DNA of 64,000 bases from Streptomyces rimosus subsp. rimosus (GCF_000720725.1 NZ_JOCQ01000017.1:1-64000), one strand, 5' to 3'; shown: positions 1-11,426, counted from the first letter of the stretch. Numbers and translations are program-made. The notes: generated by a model from the letters alone, not told the origin.

Positions 1-3162
<3,162 letters not shown>

Positions 3163-3223
3163 GTGTGTGACAACTCCCGGGGAGAAATCCGACCTCCGCG
3201 CACCGGCCGGCAGCCCGCGCGCA

Positions 3224-3243
3224 AACTTAGGGAAGCCTAAGTT
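3224..3243. promoter_or_regulatory. 20-bp palindrome upstream of the siderophore NRPS, iron-box-like
   Basis: Perfect inverted repeat AACTTAGG-GAAG-CCTAAGTT, followed by an AT-rich run, in the divergent promoter region between the NRPS (starts 3162, minus) and the amidohydrolase (starts 3311, plus). The TTAGG/CCTAA halves resemble those bound by DmdR/IdeR iron repressors, but the spacing is shorter than in the 19-bp consensus. I call it an iron-responsive operator candidate only. Confidence 0.5.
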
Positions 3244-3310
3244 ATTTTTTACTCTTCTGTGGTGCCGCCGACCGCCGCGGGCACCGGCCACCGAGCCCGA
3301 AGAGGAGACG

Positions 3311-4540
3311 ATGACGTCCGCCACCACCCCCACCCCCGGTCCCGCCGCCGCAATGGACGCCGTGAAGGGCGCTGCGAAGGACACCGCGAAGGACTCCGTG
3401 AAGGACACCGTGAAGGACGCCGTACGACGGCACATCACGGACCGGCGCGACGCCCTGCTGGACCTCAGCCGCCGCATCCACGGCCATCCGGAGACGGCCT
3501 TCGCCGAGCACCGCGCCGCGGCCTGGTGCGCGGAGCTGCTGCGCGAGCACGGTTTCGCCGTGACCGCGCCCGCCCACGGCCTGGACACCGCCTTCGTGGC
3601 CACCGCCGGGGCCGGCCCGGTCACGGTGGCGATCGCCTGCGAGTACGACGCGCTGCCGGACCTCGGCCACGCCTGCGGCCACAACCTGATCGCCGCGGCC
3701 GGTGTCGGCGCGGCGCTGGGCCTGGCCCCGCTCGCGGCGGAACTGGGCCTGACCGTACGGGTCGTGGGCACGCCGGCCGAGGAGCGCGGCGCCGGCAAGG
3801 CGCTGCTCCTGGAGGCCGGGGCGTTCGACGGGGTGGACGCGGCGATGATGGTGCACCCGTGCCCGTTCGAGATGTCCGACTTCCGGTCGTTCGCGCTGGG
3901 CACGCTGTCCGTCACGTACACCGGCCGCACCGCCCACCCCAGCCTCAACCCGCACGAGGGCCGTAACGCGGCCGACGCGCTGACCGTCGCCCAGGTCGCC
4001 CTGGGCCTGCTGCGGCAGCAGTTGCCGCCGCAGTGGCGGGTGCACGGCATCACGACCTCGGCGGGCTCCGCGCCCAACGCGATACCGGACCGCGCTACGG
4101 CCGAGTACGAGATCCGCGCGGAGGCCGCCGAGGACCTGCGCGAGCTGCGGGAGCGGGTGGAGGCCTGCTTCCGGGGCGGCGCGCTGGCGACCGGCTGCGA
4201 AGTGACCCTGGAGCGCCCGGAGCCCGACTACCTGGACTTCCGCGGCGATCCCGGGCTGATCGCCCTGTGGGAGGCGAACGCGCGCGCCCTGGGCCGGCCG
4301 GAGCCGGTCGTACGCGGGCCCTTCGCCTGTACGGACATGGGCAACGTGTCGCACGTGGTGCCCTCGATCCATCCCGTACTGGACATCAGCGGGGGCGCCT
4401 GCGGGCCGCACGAGCCGGAGTTCGCCGCGGCGGCGGTGTCACCGGCGGCCGAACAGGCCCTGCTGGACGGCGCGGTGGGCCTGGCCTGGACGGCCGCGGA
4501 CTTCGCGTACGGCAGGAACGCGGGCGCGGCCGGGGCGTGA
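3311..4540 (+). CDS. M20D-family amidohydrolase/aminoacylase
   Basis: Metal-dependent amidohydrolase of the M20 peptidase family (AbgB/hippurate hydrolase type), 409 residues. The start ATG 3311 follows a clear GAGGAGA site. The motif HACGH (residues 120-124) is the metal-binding region of subfamily M20D, where Cys replaces Asp; other landmarks are EERGAGK and HPSLNPHEGRNA. The N-terminus before residue 40 has a low-complexity lysine/aspartate repeat (KDTAKDSVKDTVKDAV), unusual for the family and possibly a non-catalytic extension. Divergent from the siderophore NRPS with a shared promoter region, so it may act on an acyl-amino-acid bond of the siderophore or its precursor, or release iron by hydrolysis. 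The substrate is not determined. Confidence 0.85.
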   Translation: MTSATTPTPGPAAAMDAVKGAAKDTAKDSVKDTVKDAVRRHITDRRDALLDLSRRIHGHPETAFAEHRAAAWCAELLREHGFAVTAPAHGLDTAFVATAGAGPVTVAIACEYDALPDLGHACGHNLIAAAGVGAALGLAPLAAELGLTVRVVGTPAEERGAGKALLLEAGAFDGVDAAMMVHPCPFEMSDFRSFALGTLSVTYTGRTAHPSLNPHEGRNAADALTVAQVALGLLRQQLPPQWRVHGITTSAGSAPNAIPDRATAEYEIRAEAAEDLRELRERVEACFRGGALATGCEVTLERPEPDYLDFRGDPGLIALWEANARALGRPEPVVRGPFACTDMGNVSHVVPSIHPVLDISGGACGPHEPEFAAAAVSPAAEQALLDGAVGLAWTAADFAYGRNAGAAGA

Positions 4541-4583
4541 CGGAGCGCCGGTGGCACCCGGGGGTGTCACCGGCGTCCGGACG

Positions 4584-4631
4584 GACGGCCCGACGGCCCG
4601 ACGGCCCGACGGCCCGACGGCCGGACGGGCC
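4584..4631. repeat. Six tandem 8-bp units (gacggccc)
   Basis: Six consecutive 8-bp units of gacggccc, the last two slightly diverged, between the convergent 3' ends of the amidohydrolase and the binding-protein gene. It has no coding role. It may form GC-rich secondary structure at the transcript ends. Confidence 0.75.
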
Positions 4632-4639
4632 GCCGCCGC

Positions 4640-5641
4640 TCAGGACTTGGTCAGCGCCTTGCTGATGTCGTTCATGACGACATCGCTGGCCAGCGGGCCG
4701 CCGCGGGTGGACCAGACGGAACCGTCGACGGTCGCCACGTGGTTCTTCCCGACCGCGCCCAGCTCCTTGTAGGCGGGCTTGGTCTGCACGTCCTTGAGGG
4801 CCTTCTCGCCGTCGGAGGTCAGCGTGGACAGGAACAGCCAGTCGCCGTCGATCTCGTTGATCTTCTCCAGGCTGAGCGACGGGGTGTGCGCGTTGCCGTC
4901 CTTGTTCTGGTTGGCGGGCCGCTTCAGGCCCATCTCCAGGGCGACGCCACTGGCGAACTGCTTGCGCTCCATCCAGCTCGGGCCGTCCTGGTTCCAGCGC
5001 ACGATGGAGACGGCGGCGCCCTTGTTGGCGCCCAGCTTCTCGCCCGCCGCCTTGGCGGCCGCCTCGTGGTCGGCGATGACCTTGTTGGCGTCGTTCAGCT
5101 TGTTGACGGCGTTGCCGATGCCGCGGAAAGAGATCTTCCAGTCGTCGGTGGGCGCCATCGTCACCAGGGTGGCGGGGGTGATCTCGCGCAGCTGCTTGAG
5201 CACCTGCTCGTCCTGCATGTCACCGGCGAGGATCAGGTCCGGCTTGGCCGCGATGACCTTGTCCATGACGGGCTTGAGCAGGCCGCCGACGACGTCGATG
5301 CCCTTGACCTTGTCGGCCAGGTAGGCGGGCGGCTTGTCCAGCCCCTGCCCGTTGGTGATGCCGACCGGCTTGATCTTCAGCGCGAGCACCGCGTCCAGGT
5401 CCTCCTGGGTCAGCGTGACGATCCGCTGCGGGTGGGCGGGAACCTGGACGACCTTGCCGGTGGCGTCCTTGACCGTACGGGTCTCGCCGGACGCCGCCGC
5501 GTCCTTGCCGTCCTTGTCCTTGGCGTCCGCGCCGGCGTCCGAGCCGCAGCCGGTCAGCAGCAGCGCCGCGGCCCCGAGGCCGGCGACGGCCGCGGCGGCA
5601 CGGCGTCGGGTGGTCAGAAGTGGGCGGCGGGACACGGTCAT
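4640..5641 (-). CDS. Iron-siderophore ABC transporter substrate-binding lipoprotein
   Basis: Periplasmic-binding-protein type III lipoprotein (FecB/FepB family), 333 residues. I chose ATG 5641 (MTVSRRPLL) because GGAG lies at the right distance; an upstream in-frame ATG at 5710 has no such site and would put extra residues before the signal. The signal peptide has a twin-arginine-like start (SRRPLLT), a hydrophobic stretch and the lipobox LLTGC with Cys32. The FecB-fold is recognisable in phrases such as VKDATGKVVQVPAHPQRIVTL and KPDLILAGD. It should bind a ferric siderophore outside the membrane and hand it to a permease, which is not in this window. The gene is divergent from the ATPase at 5811, and the 19-bp iron box between them probably represses both in iron-replete cells. 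Confidence 0.93.
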   Translation of the reverse strand: MTVSRRPLLTTRRRAAAAVAGLGAAALLLTGCGSDAGADAKDKDGKDAAASGETRTVKDATGKVVQVPAHPQRIVTLTQEDLDAVLALKIKPVGITNGQGLDKPPAYLADKVKGIDVVGGLLKPVMDKVIAAKPDLILAGDMQDEQVLKQLREITPATLVTMAPTDDWKISFRGIGNAVNKLNDANKVIADHEAAAKAAGEKLGANKGAAVSIVRWNQDGPSWMERKQFASGVALEMGLKRPANQNKDGNAHTPSLSLEKINEIDGDWLFLSTLTSDGEKALKDVQTKPAYKELGAVGKNHVATVDGSVWSTRGGPLASDVVMNDISKALTKS

Positions 5642-5726
5642 CGGGGACTCCGGGTTCAATGGGACACACAGTGCGGACGGCGTACAACGGGCTGCCGGAG
5701 GCAGCCCCATCTTGGCCGATTCGCGT

Positions 5727-5745
5727 TAAGGTTAGCCTTACCTTA
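5727..5745. promoter_or_regulatory. Iron box (DmdR/IdeR-type operator)
   Basis: The sequence taaggttagccttacctta is a near-perfect 19-bp interrupted palindrome and closely matches the actinobacterial iron-box consensus TTAGGTTAGGCTAACCTAA. It sits 86 bp upstream of the binding-protein start (5641, minus) and 66 bp upstream of the ATPase start (5811, plus), so one operator can control both. Confidence 0.85.
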
Positions 5746-5810
5746 TGACAAATTGGCAAGAGGTGTGACCTGCCTGTGACCACCCTTGCCCCGGAGAAAG
5801 GCCGGCCGCA

Positions 5811-6605
5811 GTGGAACTCCGCGTCGAGCAGCTCACCGCCGGATACGCCGGACACCCGGTCGTCGACCGGGTGGACCTGACGGTCGGGTCGGGCACGGTG
5901 GTGGCGGTGGTCGGCCCCAACGGCTGCGGCAAGTCCACTTTGCTGCGCTGCATGGCCCGCCTCCACGAGCCGGAATCGGGGCGGGTGTTCGCGGGCGACG
6001 CGGACGTGTGGCGGCTCCGGCAGCGGGAGGCCGCCCACCGCATCGCCCTGCTCCCCCAGTCCCCGCAGGCTCCCGAGGCGGTCACCGTCGCCGGGCTCGT
6101 ACGATACGGACGCCACCCGCACCAGGGCCTGTTCCGCCAGTGGTCGCGCGAGGACGAACGGGCCGTGACCCGCGCCCTGGAGCAGACCGGCACCAGCGGC
6201 CTGGCCGGCCGGCGCCTCGACCAGCTCTCCGGCGGCCAGCGCCAGCGCTGCTGGCTGGCCATGGCGCTCGCCCAGGAGACCCCCGTCGTCCTGCTGGACG
6301 AGCCGACCAGCGCCCTGGACATCGGCCATGCCGTGGAGGTGCTGGACCTGGTGCGCGAGGTCGCGACGGGCGGGCGCACCATCGTCATGGTCGTCCACGA
6401 CCTCGCGGCGGCGGCCCGCTACGCCGACACGGTCGTCGCGATGCGCTCGGGCCGGGTGGTCGCCGCCGGCCCGCCGCGCGAGATCATCGACGCCGCCCTC
6501 GTGAAGGAGCTGTACGGCGTGGACGCGGAGATCCTGGCCGCGCCCTCCGACGGCTCCCCCGTGGTCGTACCGACGGCCCGCGCGGTGGAACCCGTACGGT
6601 CCTGA
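5811..6605 (+). CDS. Ferric-siderophore ABC transporter ATPase (FepC-type)
   Basis: Cytoplasmic ATP-binding subunit for iron-siderophore import, 264 residues from GTG 5811. All ABC motifs are intact: Walker A GPNGCGKS (residues 35-42), the Q-loop region LLPQSPQ, signature LSGGQRQR, Walker B VVLLDEPTSALD and the switch His in VVHDL. The sequence from YGRHPHQGLF onward is typical of the FecE/FhuC/FepC group. Divergent from the binding lipoprotein and sharing its iron box. No permease gene is adjacent, so it must be elsewhere or supplied by another system. Transcription ends at the perfect 52-nt palindrome at 6623. Confidence 0.93.
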   Translation: MELRVEQLTAGYAGHPVVDRVDLTVGSGTVVAVVGPNGCGKSTLLRCMARLHEPESGRVFAGDADVWRLRQREAAHRIALLPQSPQAPEAVTVAGLVRYGRHPHQGLFRQWSREDERAVTRALEQTGTSGLAGRRLDQLSGGQRQRCWLAMALAQETPVVLLDEPTSALDIGHAVEVLDLVREVATGGRTIVMVVHDLAAAARYADTVVAMRSGRVVAAGPPREIIDAALVKELYGVDAEILAAPSDGSPVVVPTARAVEPVRS

Positions 6606-6622
6606 CGGAGCGGCCACGGCCA

Positions 6623-6674
6623 CGGTCACACACGGACGGGCCCGCCGTACGGCGGGCCCGTCCGTGTGTGACCG
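6623..6674. terminator. Bidirectional intrinsic terminator (52-nt perfect palindrome)
   Basis: A fully self-complementary 52-nt sequence centred on gtac, lying between the convergent ATPase (ends 6605) and glycosyltransferase (ends 6684). The exceptionally long GC-rich stem with a following aaaa on the plus strand fits a shared terminator. Confidence 0.85.
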
Positions 6675-6683
6675 GAAAACGCC

Positions 6684-7904
6684 TCAGGCCACCAGCTTCT
6701 CCAGGTCGGCGACGACCTGCCCGATGTCCGGCAGGGCGAGGCTGGCGAGCTGCGCCCGACGGCAGCGCGCCGCCGTCTCGCGGTCGGCCAGCAGCTCCCG
6801 GCACACGGCGGCCACGGCGTCCGGGTCGGTGTCGGTGAGGTGCCGGCCGAGTCCCAGTTCCTGCACGCGTGCGGCGTTGGGCAGTTGGTCGCCGAAGTTC
6901 GGCAGCACCGCCATGGGCGTGCCCGTGCGCACCGCTTCGCGGATGCTGTTGTAGCCGCCGTGGGTGACGAACAGGTCGGCGCATTCCAGCAGCAGCGGCT
7001 GCGCGAGGCGGTCCGTCAGGTGGACGTGCGGCGCGGGCTCGACGCCGCCGGCCGGCTCGACGCCGCCGGTCGCCACCACGGCCGTGCACTCCAGCCGGGA
7101 CAGACCCGCGACGATGGTGGCCAGCAGCTCGGCCGGGTCGGTCATGCCCACCGGCAGCGGGGCGCCCGGGGGCAGCACCTCGCGGAACATCGGCAGCGCG
7201 GTGCCCAGCGCGGCGAACACCAGCGGCCGGTCGGCGGGGAGTTCGGCGACCCAGCCGGGCAGTCCGGCGGTGCGGTCCACCACGGTGGTCTGGCGGTAGG
7301 CCAGCACGGTGGCCGGGAACTGCGCGAAGGAGTACGCGGCGGGCAGGTAGTCGAAGCGGCCGTGCGGGTAGAGCGACCCGGGCTCCTCCTGTACGGGCAG
7401 CCCCAGCTCCTCGCGCAGCCGGTTCAGCGCCGGGAGCAGCGCTGCCGGGTCGAGGATGTTGACGGTGCCCGCGGGAATGGGCAGCTGCGGGATGCCGAGC
7501 TGTTCGGCGAGCAGGCAGGCGCCGACGTCCATGCCGTCCCGGATGATCGCGTCGGGGCGGAAGTCCCGGGCCAGCTCCGCCAGGACGCGGTGGCATTCCA
7601 GGGCCAGGTCGCCGGTGAGGCGGTCGACCAGGATCTGCAGGTGCGCCTCGGGGTCGCCGTCCGGCGTGTCGGCACCCGCCGCCTCGGCGGCCTCGGCCGC
7701 CTCGGCCGAGGCCTGCCCCATCGCGCTGAAGTCGATGCGCGGCAGGATGGCCTCGACCGTCACGGCGTCGGCGGCGAAGACCGGCGCCACCTCGGCCGTC
7801 GTGACGACCGTGACCTCGTGCCCGGCGGCGGCCAGCGCACGGGCCAGCGGCAGCAGGGCTCGGCCGTGCGAGGGGGATCCGGTGGCGGTGCACAGGACGC
7901 GCAT
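6684..7904 (-). CDS. MGT/EryCIII-like glycosyltransferase
   Basis: Glycosyltransferase of the GT-B fold (GT1 family, as in macrolide and antibiotic glycosylation), 406 residues from ATG 7904, where GAGGA lies 6 bp upstream. The upstream in-frame ATGs at 7943 and 7916 lack a good site. The N-terminal Rossmann domain begins MRVLCTATGSPSHGRALLPLARAL; the C-terminal donor domain carries HGGYNSIREAVRTGTPMAVLP, the nucleotide-sugar binding region. It transfers an activated sugar to a small acceptor in the cytoplasm, but no sugar-biosynthesis genes or obvious aglycone are nearby, so the substrate is unknown; it could act on a siderophore or be a resistance glycosyltransferase. A short duplicated stretch GGVEPAGGVEPA lies in the middle. 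Confidence 0.88.
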   Translation of the reverse strand: MRVLCTATGSPSHGRALLPLARALAAAGHEVTVVTTAEVAPVFAADAVTVEAILPRIDFSAMGQASAEAAEAAEAAGADTPDGDPEAHLQILVDRLTGDLALECHRVLAELARDFRPDAIIRDGMDVGACLLAEQLGIPQLPIPAGTVNILDPAALLPALNRLREELGLPVQEEPGSLYPHGRFDYLPAAYSFAQFPATVLAYRQTTVVDRTAGLPGWVAELPADRPLVFAALGTALPMFREVLPPGAPLPVGMTDPAELLATIVAGLSRLECTAVVATGGVEPAGGVEPAPHVHLTDRLAQPLLLECADLFVTHGGYNSIREAVRTGTPMAVLPNFGDQLPNAARVQELGLGRHLTDTDPDAVAAVCRELLADRETAARCRRAQLASLALPDIGQVVADLEKLVA

Positions 7905-8084
7905 GGTGTTCCTCATTTCTGGGCCGGGGGGAGGTTCGATCACCGTAGAAAGCCGCGAAAACGCGTGTCAAAGACGGGTGACGGTATTCGGCGACATTGA
8001 GTCATTCCCGGGAGAAAGGGCTTGTGAAAGTGGGGTCGGTGTGAGCAATGGCGTACCGGGGGCGGGGCCGTCCCGCGCTCCGGA

Positions 8085-8194
8085 ACGGCCCCGCCCCATG
8101 CCCCGCCCCGGGCTCGGTCCCACGCTCCGCCCCATGCCCCGCCCCGGGCTCGGTCCCGCGCTCCGCCCCATGCCCGGCCCCACGCTCCGCCCCC
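8085..8194. repeat. 36-bp tandem repeat, about three copies
   Basis: About three copies of a 36-bp unit of the type ctccgccccatgccccgccccgggctcggtcccacg, the last truncated and diverged, in the gap between the glycosyltransferase start and the oxygenase at 8283. Although it keeps an open frame on the minus strand, I see no ribosome site or homology there. The remaining gap (7905-8084) holds an AT-richer stretch that probably contains the glycosyltransferase promoter. Confidence 0.8.
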
Positions 8195-8282
8195 CGCAAG
8201 ATGCGATCAGCGGCGGCCCGCCACACGATGGGACCACGCAGGCGCCGCGGCGCACGGCCGGCAAGGAAGGCGGACATCCGAC

Positions 8283-9050
8283 GTGGAGCACATCGAAGAG
8301 CGCTCGGCGCCGTCCGGAACCGGCGGAGCGGCCGGGGCCGCGTCCCCGGTCGAGGCCGCCCGCTCGTGCCTGACCCACTCCGCCGTCTGCCTGATGTCCC
8401 CGGCCTCGGTACGGGAGCAGCTGGGCGCGGACGAGGAGGCCTGGGCGCGGTTCGCCGCGCACTGGGACGAGCTGGGCGAGGACCGGTACGCGGCCGAACG
8501 CGGCACCCGCAGGCTGCGCCGCTACGGCCAGTTCTCCCTCACCCCGGCCACCGGGGAGCTGGAGCGGCTGCCCCACACGCCGTTCGTCCAGCCGAAGGAC
8601 ACCAACCCGCTGTACGAGACGGTGGACCGGAACTTCGAACCGCTGACCGACGCGTTCGCCGCCGACCCGCTGCTGCGCCCGCTGTTCGACCTGCTGGCGC
8701 AGGCGGCGGCCGCGCTGGACGGCGCCGGGCGGTGGATCGTCAAGGTGCACCCGTTCCGGGTCGTCGCGACCGCCGACGACCCGGGCGACCCGACCCCGGA
8801 GGGGCGGCACAAGGACGGTGTGACGCTGGTGTCCTCACTGCTCGTCAACCGGGAGAACGCGGTCGGCGGCCAGAGCTGCGTCTACACGGACGACGGGCGC
8901 GAGTTGCTGTGCACCACCCTGCACCGGCCGGGCAGCCTGCTGCTGTCGGACGACCGGGACTCGCTGCACTGCGTCTCCCCGATCCAGCCGATGGACCGCT
9001 CGGAGCCCGCCTACCGCGACGTGCTGGTGACCACGCTCACCGCCGCATAG
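8283..9050 (+). CDS. 2-oxoglutarate/Fe(II) dioxygenase of the amino-acid hydroxylase type (2OG-Fe_Oxy_2)
   Basis: 255 residues from GTG 8283, with an AAGGAAGG stretch upstream. The sequence has the double-stranded beta-helix iron ligands of the PF10014-type family: H176-K-D178 in RHKDGVTLVSSLLVNREN, followed by GGQSCVY, and the distal H229 in DSLHCVSPIQP. Known members hydroxylate free amino acids such as isoleucine, using 2-oxoglutarate and oxygen. A monocistronic unit here, next to a glycosyltransferase. It may provide a hydroxylated amino acid to one of the NRPS pathways, but this is inference; the substrate is unknown. Confidence 0.85.
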   Translation: MEHIEERSAPSGTGGAAGAASPVEAARSCLTHSAVCLMSPASVREQLGADEEAWARFAAHWDELGEDRYAAERGTRRLRRYGQFSLTPATGELERLPHTPFVQPKDTNPLYETVDRNFEPLTDAFAADPLLRPLFDLLAQAAAALDGAGRWIVKVHPFRVVATADDPGDPTPEGRHKDGVTLVSSLLVNRENAVGGQSCVYTDDGRELLCTTLHRPGSLLLSDDRDSLHCVSPIQPMDRSEPAYRDVLVTTLTAA

Positions 9051-9064
9051 CCGGCACCTGCTGC

Positions 9065-9152
9065 CGGCCGGGGTACGTCCTCGTAACCTGTACGTCCTGG
9101 TAGCCGGTACCTCCTGCGGCCGGTACGCCCTGGTAAGCCGGTACGTCCTGCC
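9065..9152. repeat. Degenerate short repeats (gtacgtcctggtaagccg-like)
   Basis: Four to five imperfect copies of a roughly 18-25-bp unit based on gtacgtcctggtaagccg between the oxygenase stop and the methyltransferase start. No coding potential or clear hairpin terminator is seen. Confidence 0.5.
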
Positions 9153-9224
9153 TTCCCGCCCCGCGCTCAGCTGCGGCTTCATTCCGCGCTGCAAGAAAAG
9201 GTGTGACGGGGGTACCCGTGGCGG

Positions 9225-9887
9225 GTGTTCTTCATCAGACCGCCGGGCGTGTACGCGCCGCAGGAAGACACCGGGATGCTGGCCGCGGCACTCCGGCGGG
9301 AGACCCTGCGTCCGGGTGCGGAAGTGCTGGACGTGGGGGCGGGCAGCGGGGCCCTGGCGGTCGCCGCGGCCCGGCACGGGGCCGGGCGGGTCACCGCCGT
9401 GGACGCCGCGCTCGCCGCCGTACTCACCACCCGGTTGAACGCCTGGTTCGCCGGGCACCGGGACCGGGTGCGCGCGTACCAGGGCGACCTGCTGCGCCCG
9501 GTGGCCGGGCGCACCTTCGACCTGATCATGGCGAACCCGCCGTACGTGCCCTGCGCCAGGCCGGACCCGCCGCGCGGCGGCCGGGCGCGGGCGTGGGACG
9601 CCGGACCGGACGGCCGGGCCGTACTGGACCGGCTGTGTGCCCAGGCGCCCACGCTGCTCGCCCCGGACGGCGTGCTGCTGCTGGTCCATTCCGGCATCTG
9701 CGCTCCCTCCCGGACCGTGGAACTGCTGGCCGGGGCCGGGCTGAAGGCCGCCGTCACCGACCGGCGGTCCGTCCCCTTCGGGCCCGTGCTGCGGCAGCGC
9801 GCGCCCTGGCTGGAGGCCCAGGGGCTGACGGCTCCGGGCCAGGACAAGGAAGAGCTGGTGGTGATCCGTGCCCAGCGCCCCTCATGA
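9225..9887 (+). CDS. HemK2/MTQ2-like protein methyltransferase
   Basis: SAM-dependent methyltransferase, 220 residues from GTG 9225. It shows the SAM-binding motif LDVGAGSGALAVAAA and the NPPY motif (MANPPYVPC) that marks N-methylation of glutamine or other planar nitrogens in the HemK/PrmC/MTQ2 family. The sequence is short like HemK2, without the N-terminal release-factor-binding domain of PrmC. It overlaps the CDGSH gene by 20 bp, so the two are translated together. The diiron-oxidase-like gene lies convergently downstream. The target is not evident; I would annotate it by family only. Confidence 0.85.
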   Translation: MFFIRPPGVYAPQEDTGMLAAALRRETLRPGAEVLDVGAGSGALAVAAARHGAGRVTAVDAALAAVLTTRLNAWFAGHRDRVRAYQGDLLRPVAGRTFDLIMANPPYVPCARPDPPRGGRARAWDAGPDGRAVLDRLCAQAPTLLAPDGVLLLVHSGICAPSRTVELLAGAGLKAAVTDRRSVPFGPVLRQRAPWLEAQGLTAPGQDKEELVVIRAQRPS

Positions 9888-10158
9888 GGAGCAGGAGCCG
9901 GTACGTGAACGCGCGGACGGCGGGCGCCGGGACGCGCGCCGGGTCGTGCAGGACCCCGGGGGCCCGGTGCTCATCGAGGGCCCCGTCGAGGTGGAACTCG
10001 ACGACGGTACGACGGCCCGTTCGGACCGCCCCTTCGTAGCGCTGTGCAGGTGCCGCCGCAGCCGCTCCTACCCCTGGTGCGACACCAGCCACCGCGGGCG
10101 CAAGCGGCCTGCGGGGACACGCGCCCGGACCACCGGAGGCCCGGAAGGCAGCGGTTAG
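9868..10158 (+). CDS. CDGSH iron-sulfur domain protein
   Basis: Small protein of 96 residues. The ligands of a [2Fe-2S] cluster are visible as C60-x-C62, C71 and H75 in ALCRCRRSRSYPWCDTSHR, the CDGSH (mitoNEET-type) pattern with DTS replacing DGS. A charged N-terminus precedes a short beta-rich stretch (PVLIEGPVEVELDDG). It starts at GTG within the end of the methyltransferase gene (20-bp overlap), which implies coupled translation. A redox or electron-transfer role with the neighbouring diiron-type enzyme is plausible. Confidence 0.9.
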   Translation: MPSAPHEEQEPVRERADGGRRDARRVVQDPGGPVLIEGPVEVELDDGTTARSDRPFVALCRCRRSRSYPWCDTSHRGRKRPAGTRARTTGGPEGSG

Positions 10159-10218
10159 CCCCGCGTCACCACCCCGTCGCCACCCCGCGTCACCGACGAT
10201 CAGGACACGCTCAGGGCA

Positions 10219-11196
10219 TCACAGCGGGGCGAACAGCGAGGACTCCCCGGCCGCCCACGCGCCGAGCAGGTGCTCGCCCAGCCGCTCCTCCAGCAGGTCG
10301 GTGGCGGCGATGCCGAAGGCGACGTCCGGTGCGAGGGCGGGCTCCTCGCGCAGCAGCCCCCGTACGACCTGGTGGCGCACCAGCTGTTCGTGCACGGCGT
10401 CGGCCTCGACGTGCTCGGCGTAGAAGTGCACAGCGGCCGGTCCGGCGCCCAGCCGTTCCAGCGCCTGCGCGAGGCGGCGCGAGCCGGGTGACGAGGTGAC
10501 CTCCACCCAGGCGAAGTGGCCGACCAGGGAGCCCCGGTGCGCGCGGTGCAGCCCGAAGAGCGACATGAGGTTGTTGACGGCGAGCATCTGCCGCGGACAG
10601 ACGCCCAGGTAGCGGCCGTAGGCGGGGTCCAGGCCGAGATCGGCCAGAAGATCGGCGAAGAGCCGGGAGTGCACCCGCTCCGCGCGGCCCGCCCCGAACT
10701 CGTCGTACTCCACCGCCATCATCCCGGCCTTGGCCTGGCCCCACAGGCGCGGCACCACCCACAGGTGGGGGTCGGCCTCCTTGAGGTGGTACAGGGACCG
10801 CTGGGCCGCGTACTCGCGCAGGTGCCACAGCTCGCCCTCGTCGCGCAGGAAGTACGAGACGCCGGTACCGTCGGCCGGCTCCACCAGCAGACCGTCGAGC
10901 AGCTCGGTCACTTCGCCCGGCCGCGGCAGGTCCGCGCGCAGCGCGCCGAGGAAGCCCTTCTCCAGGGACGCCCGGAAACGCAGCAGCTCCGGGTCCCACT
11001 CCCAGGTGTCGGGCACGGCGTCGAAGCCGCGGTAGTGCAGCTCGTAGCAGAGGGCCAGGGCGAGGTGCAGATCGTCGCCGTACGGATCGGCCGCGGCCAC
11101 CGTACGGGCGTCCGGCAGCCGTACGGTGCCGGGCAGCCGCTCCAGCGCGGAGACGACCGCCGCCGACAGTTCTCCGCGTGCCGGAGGGCGTTGCAC
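10219..11196 (-). CDS. Iron-containing redox enzyme family protein (haem-oxygenase-like diiron fold)
   Basis: 325 residues from GTG 11196, chosen because AAGGA lies 7 bp upstream; the same frame is open much further back but only as antisense of the next gene. The sequence matches the haem-oxygenase-like diiron oxidase superfamily: a helix with AGMMAVEYDEFGAG, a helix with HFAWVEVTSS and one with HFYAEHVEADAVHE provide the Glu/His/Asp ligands. Relatives include BesC, SznF and UndA, which oxidise amino acids or fatty acids. It is convergent with the methyltransferase/CDGSH pair, and I recall these three families as frequent neighbours in streptomycetes. The substrate is unknown. Confidence 0.85.
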   Translation of the reverse strand: MQRPPARGELSAAVVSALERLPGTVRLPDARTVAAADPYGDDLHLALALCYELHYRGFDAVPDTWEWDPELLRFRASLEKGFLGALRADLPRPGEVTELLDGLLVEPADGTGVSYFLRDEGELWHLREYAAQRSLYHLKEADPHLWVVPRLWGQAKAGMMAVEYDEFGAGRAERVHSRLFADLLADLGLDPAYGRYLGVCPRQMLAVNNLMSLFGLHRAHRGSLVGHFAWVEVTSSPGSRRLAQALERLGAGPAAVHFYAEHVEADAVHEQLVRHQVVRGLLREEPALAPDVAFGIAATDLLEERLGEHLLGAWAAGESSLFAPL

Positions 11197-11426
11197 GTCG
11201 CGGTCCTTCCCTTCACCCGACCGGGGGCACGGTGTGCGCGGTGTGGCCGTGGGCCGTGGGCCTTCAGGTGGCATGCCGTCGGGCCGTGTGCCGGATGCCG
11301 TGTGGCTCACGGGTGCCCCGGGCGTTCCGGGGAAAACGCGGGGCCCGCCCGTACGCGCGACGGGTGACCTGCCCGTACGCGCGGCAGGTGCCCCTCGCCC
11401 GCCTCGCCTCCCCTCCGCCGCGAAGG

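Noticed and set aside
8002..8277. Minus-strand frame encoding GAGHGAERGTEP repeats
   Set aside because: Produced by the 36-bp noncoding repeat; no ribosome site and no conserved ends.
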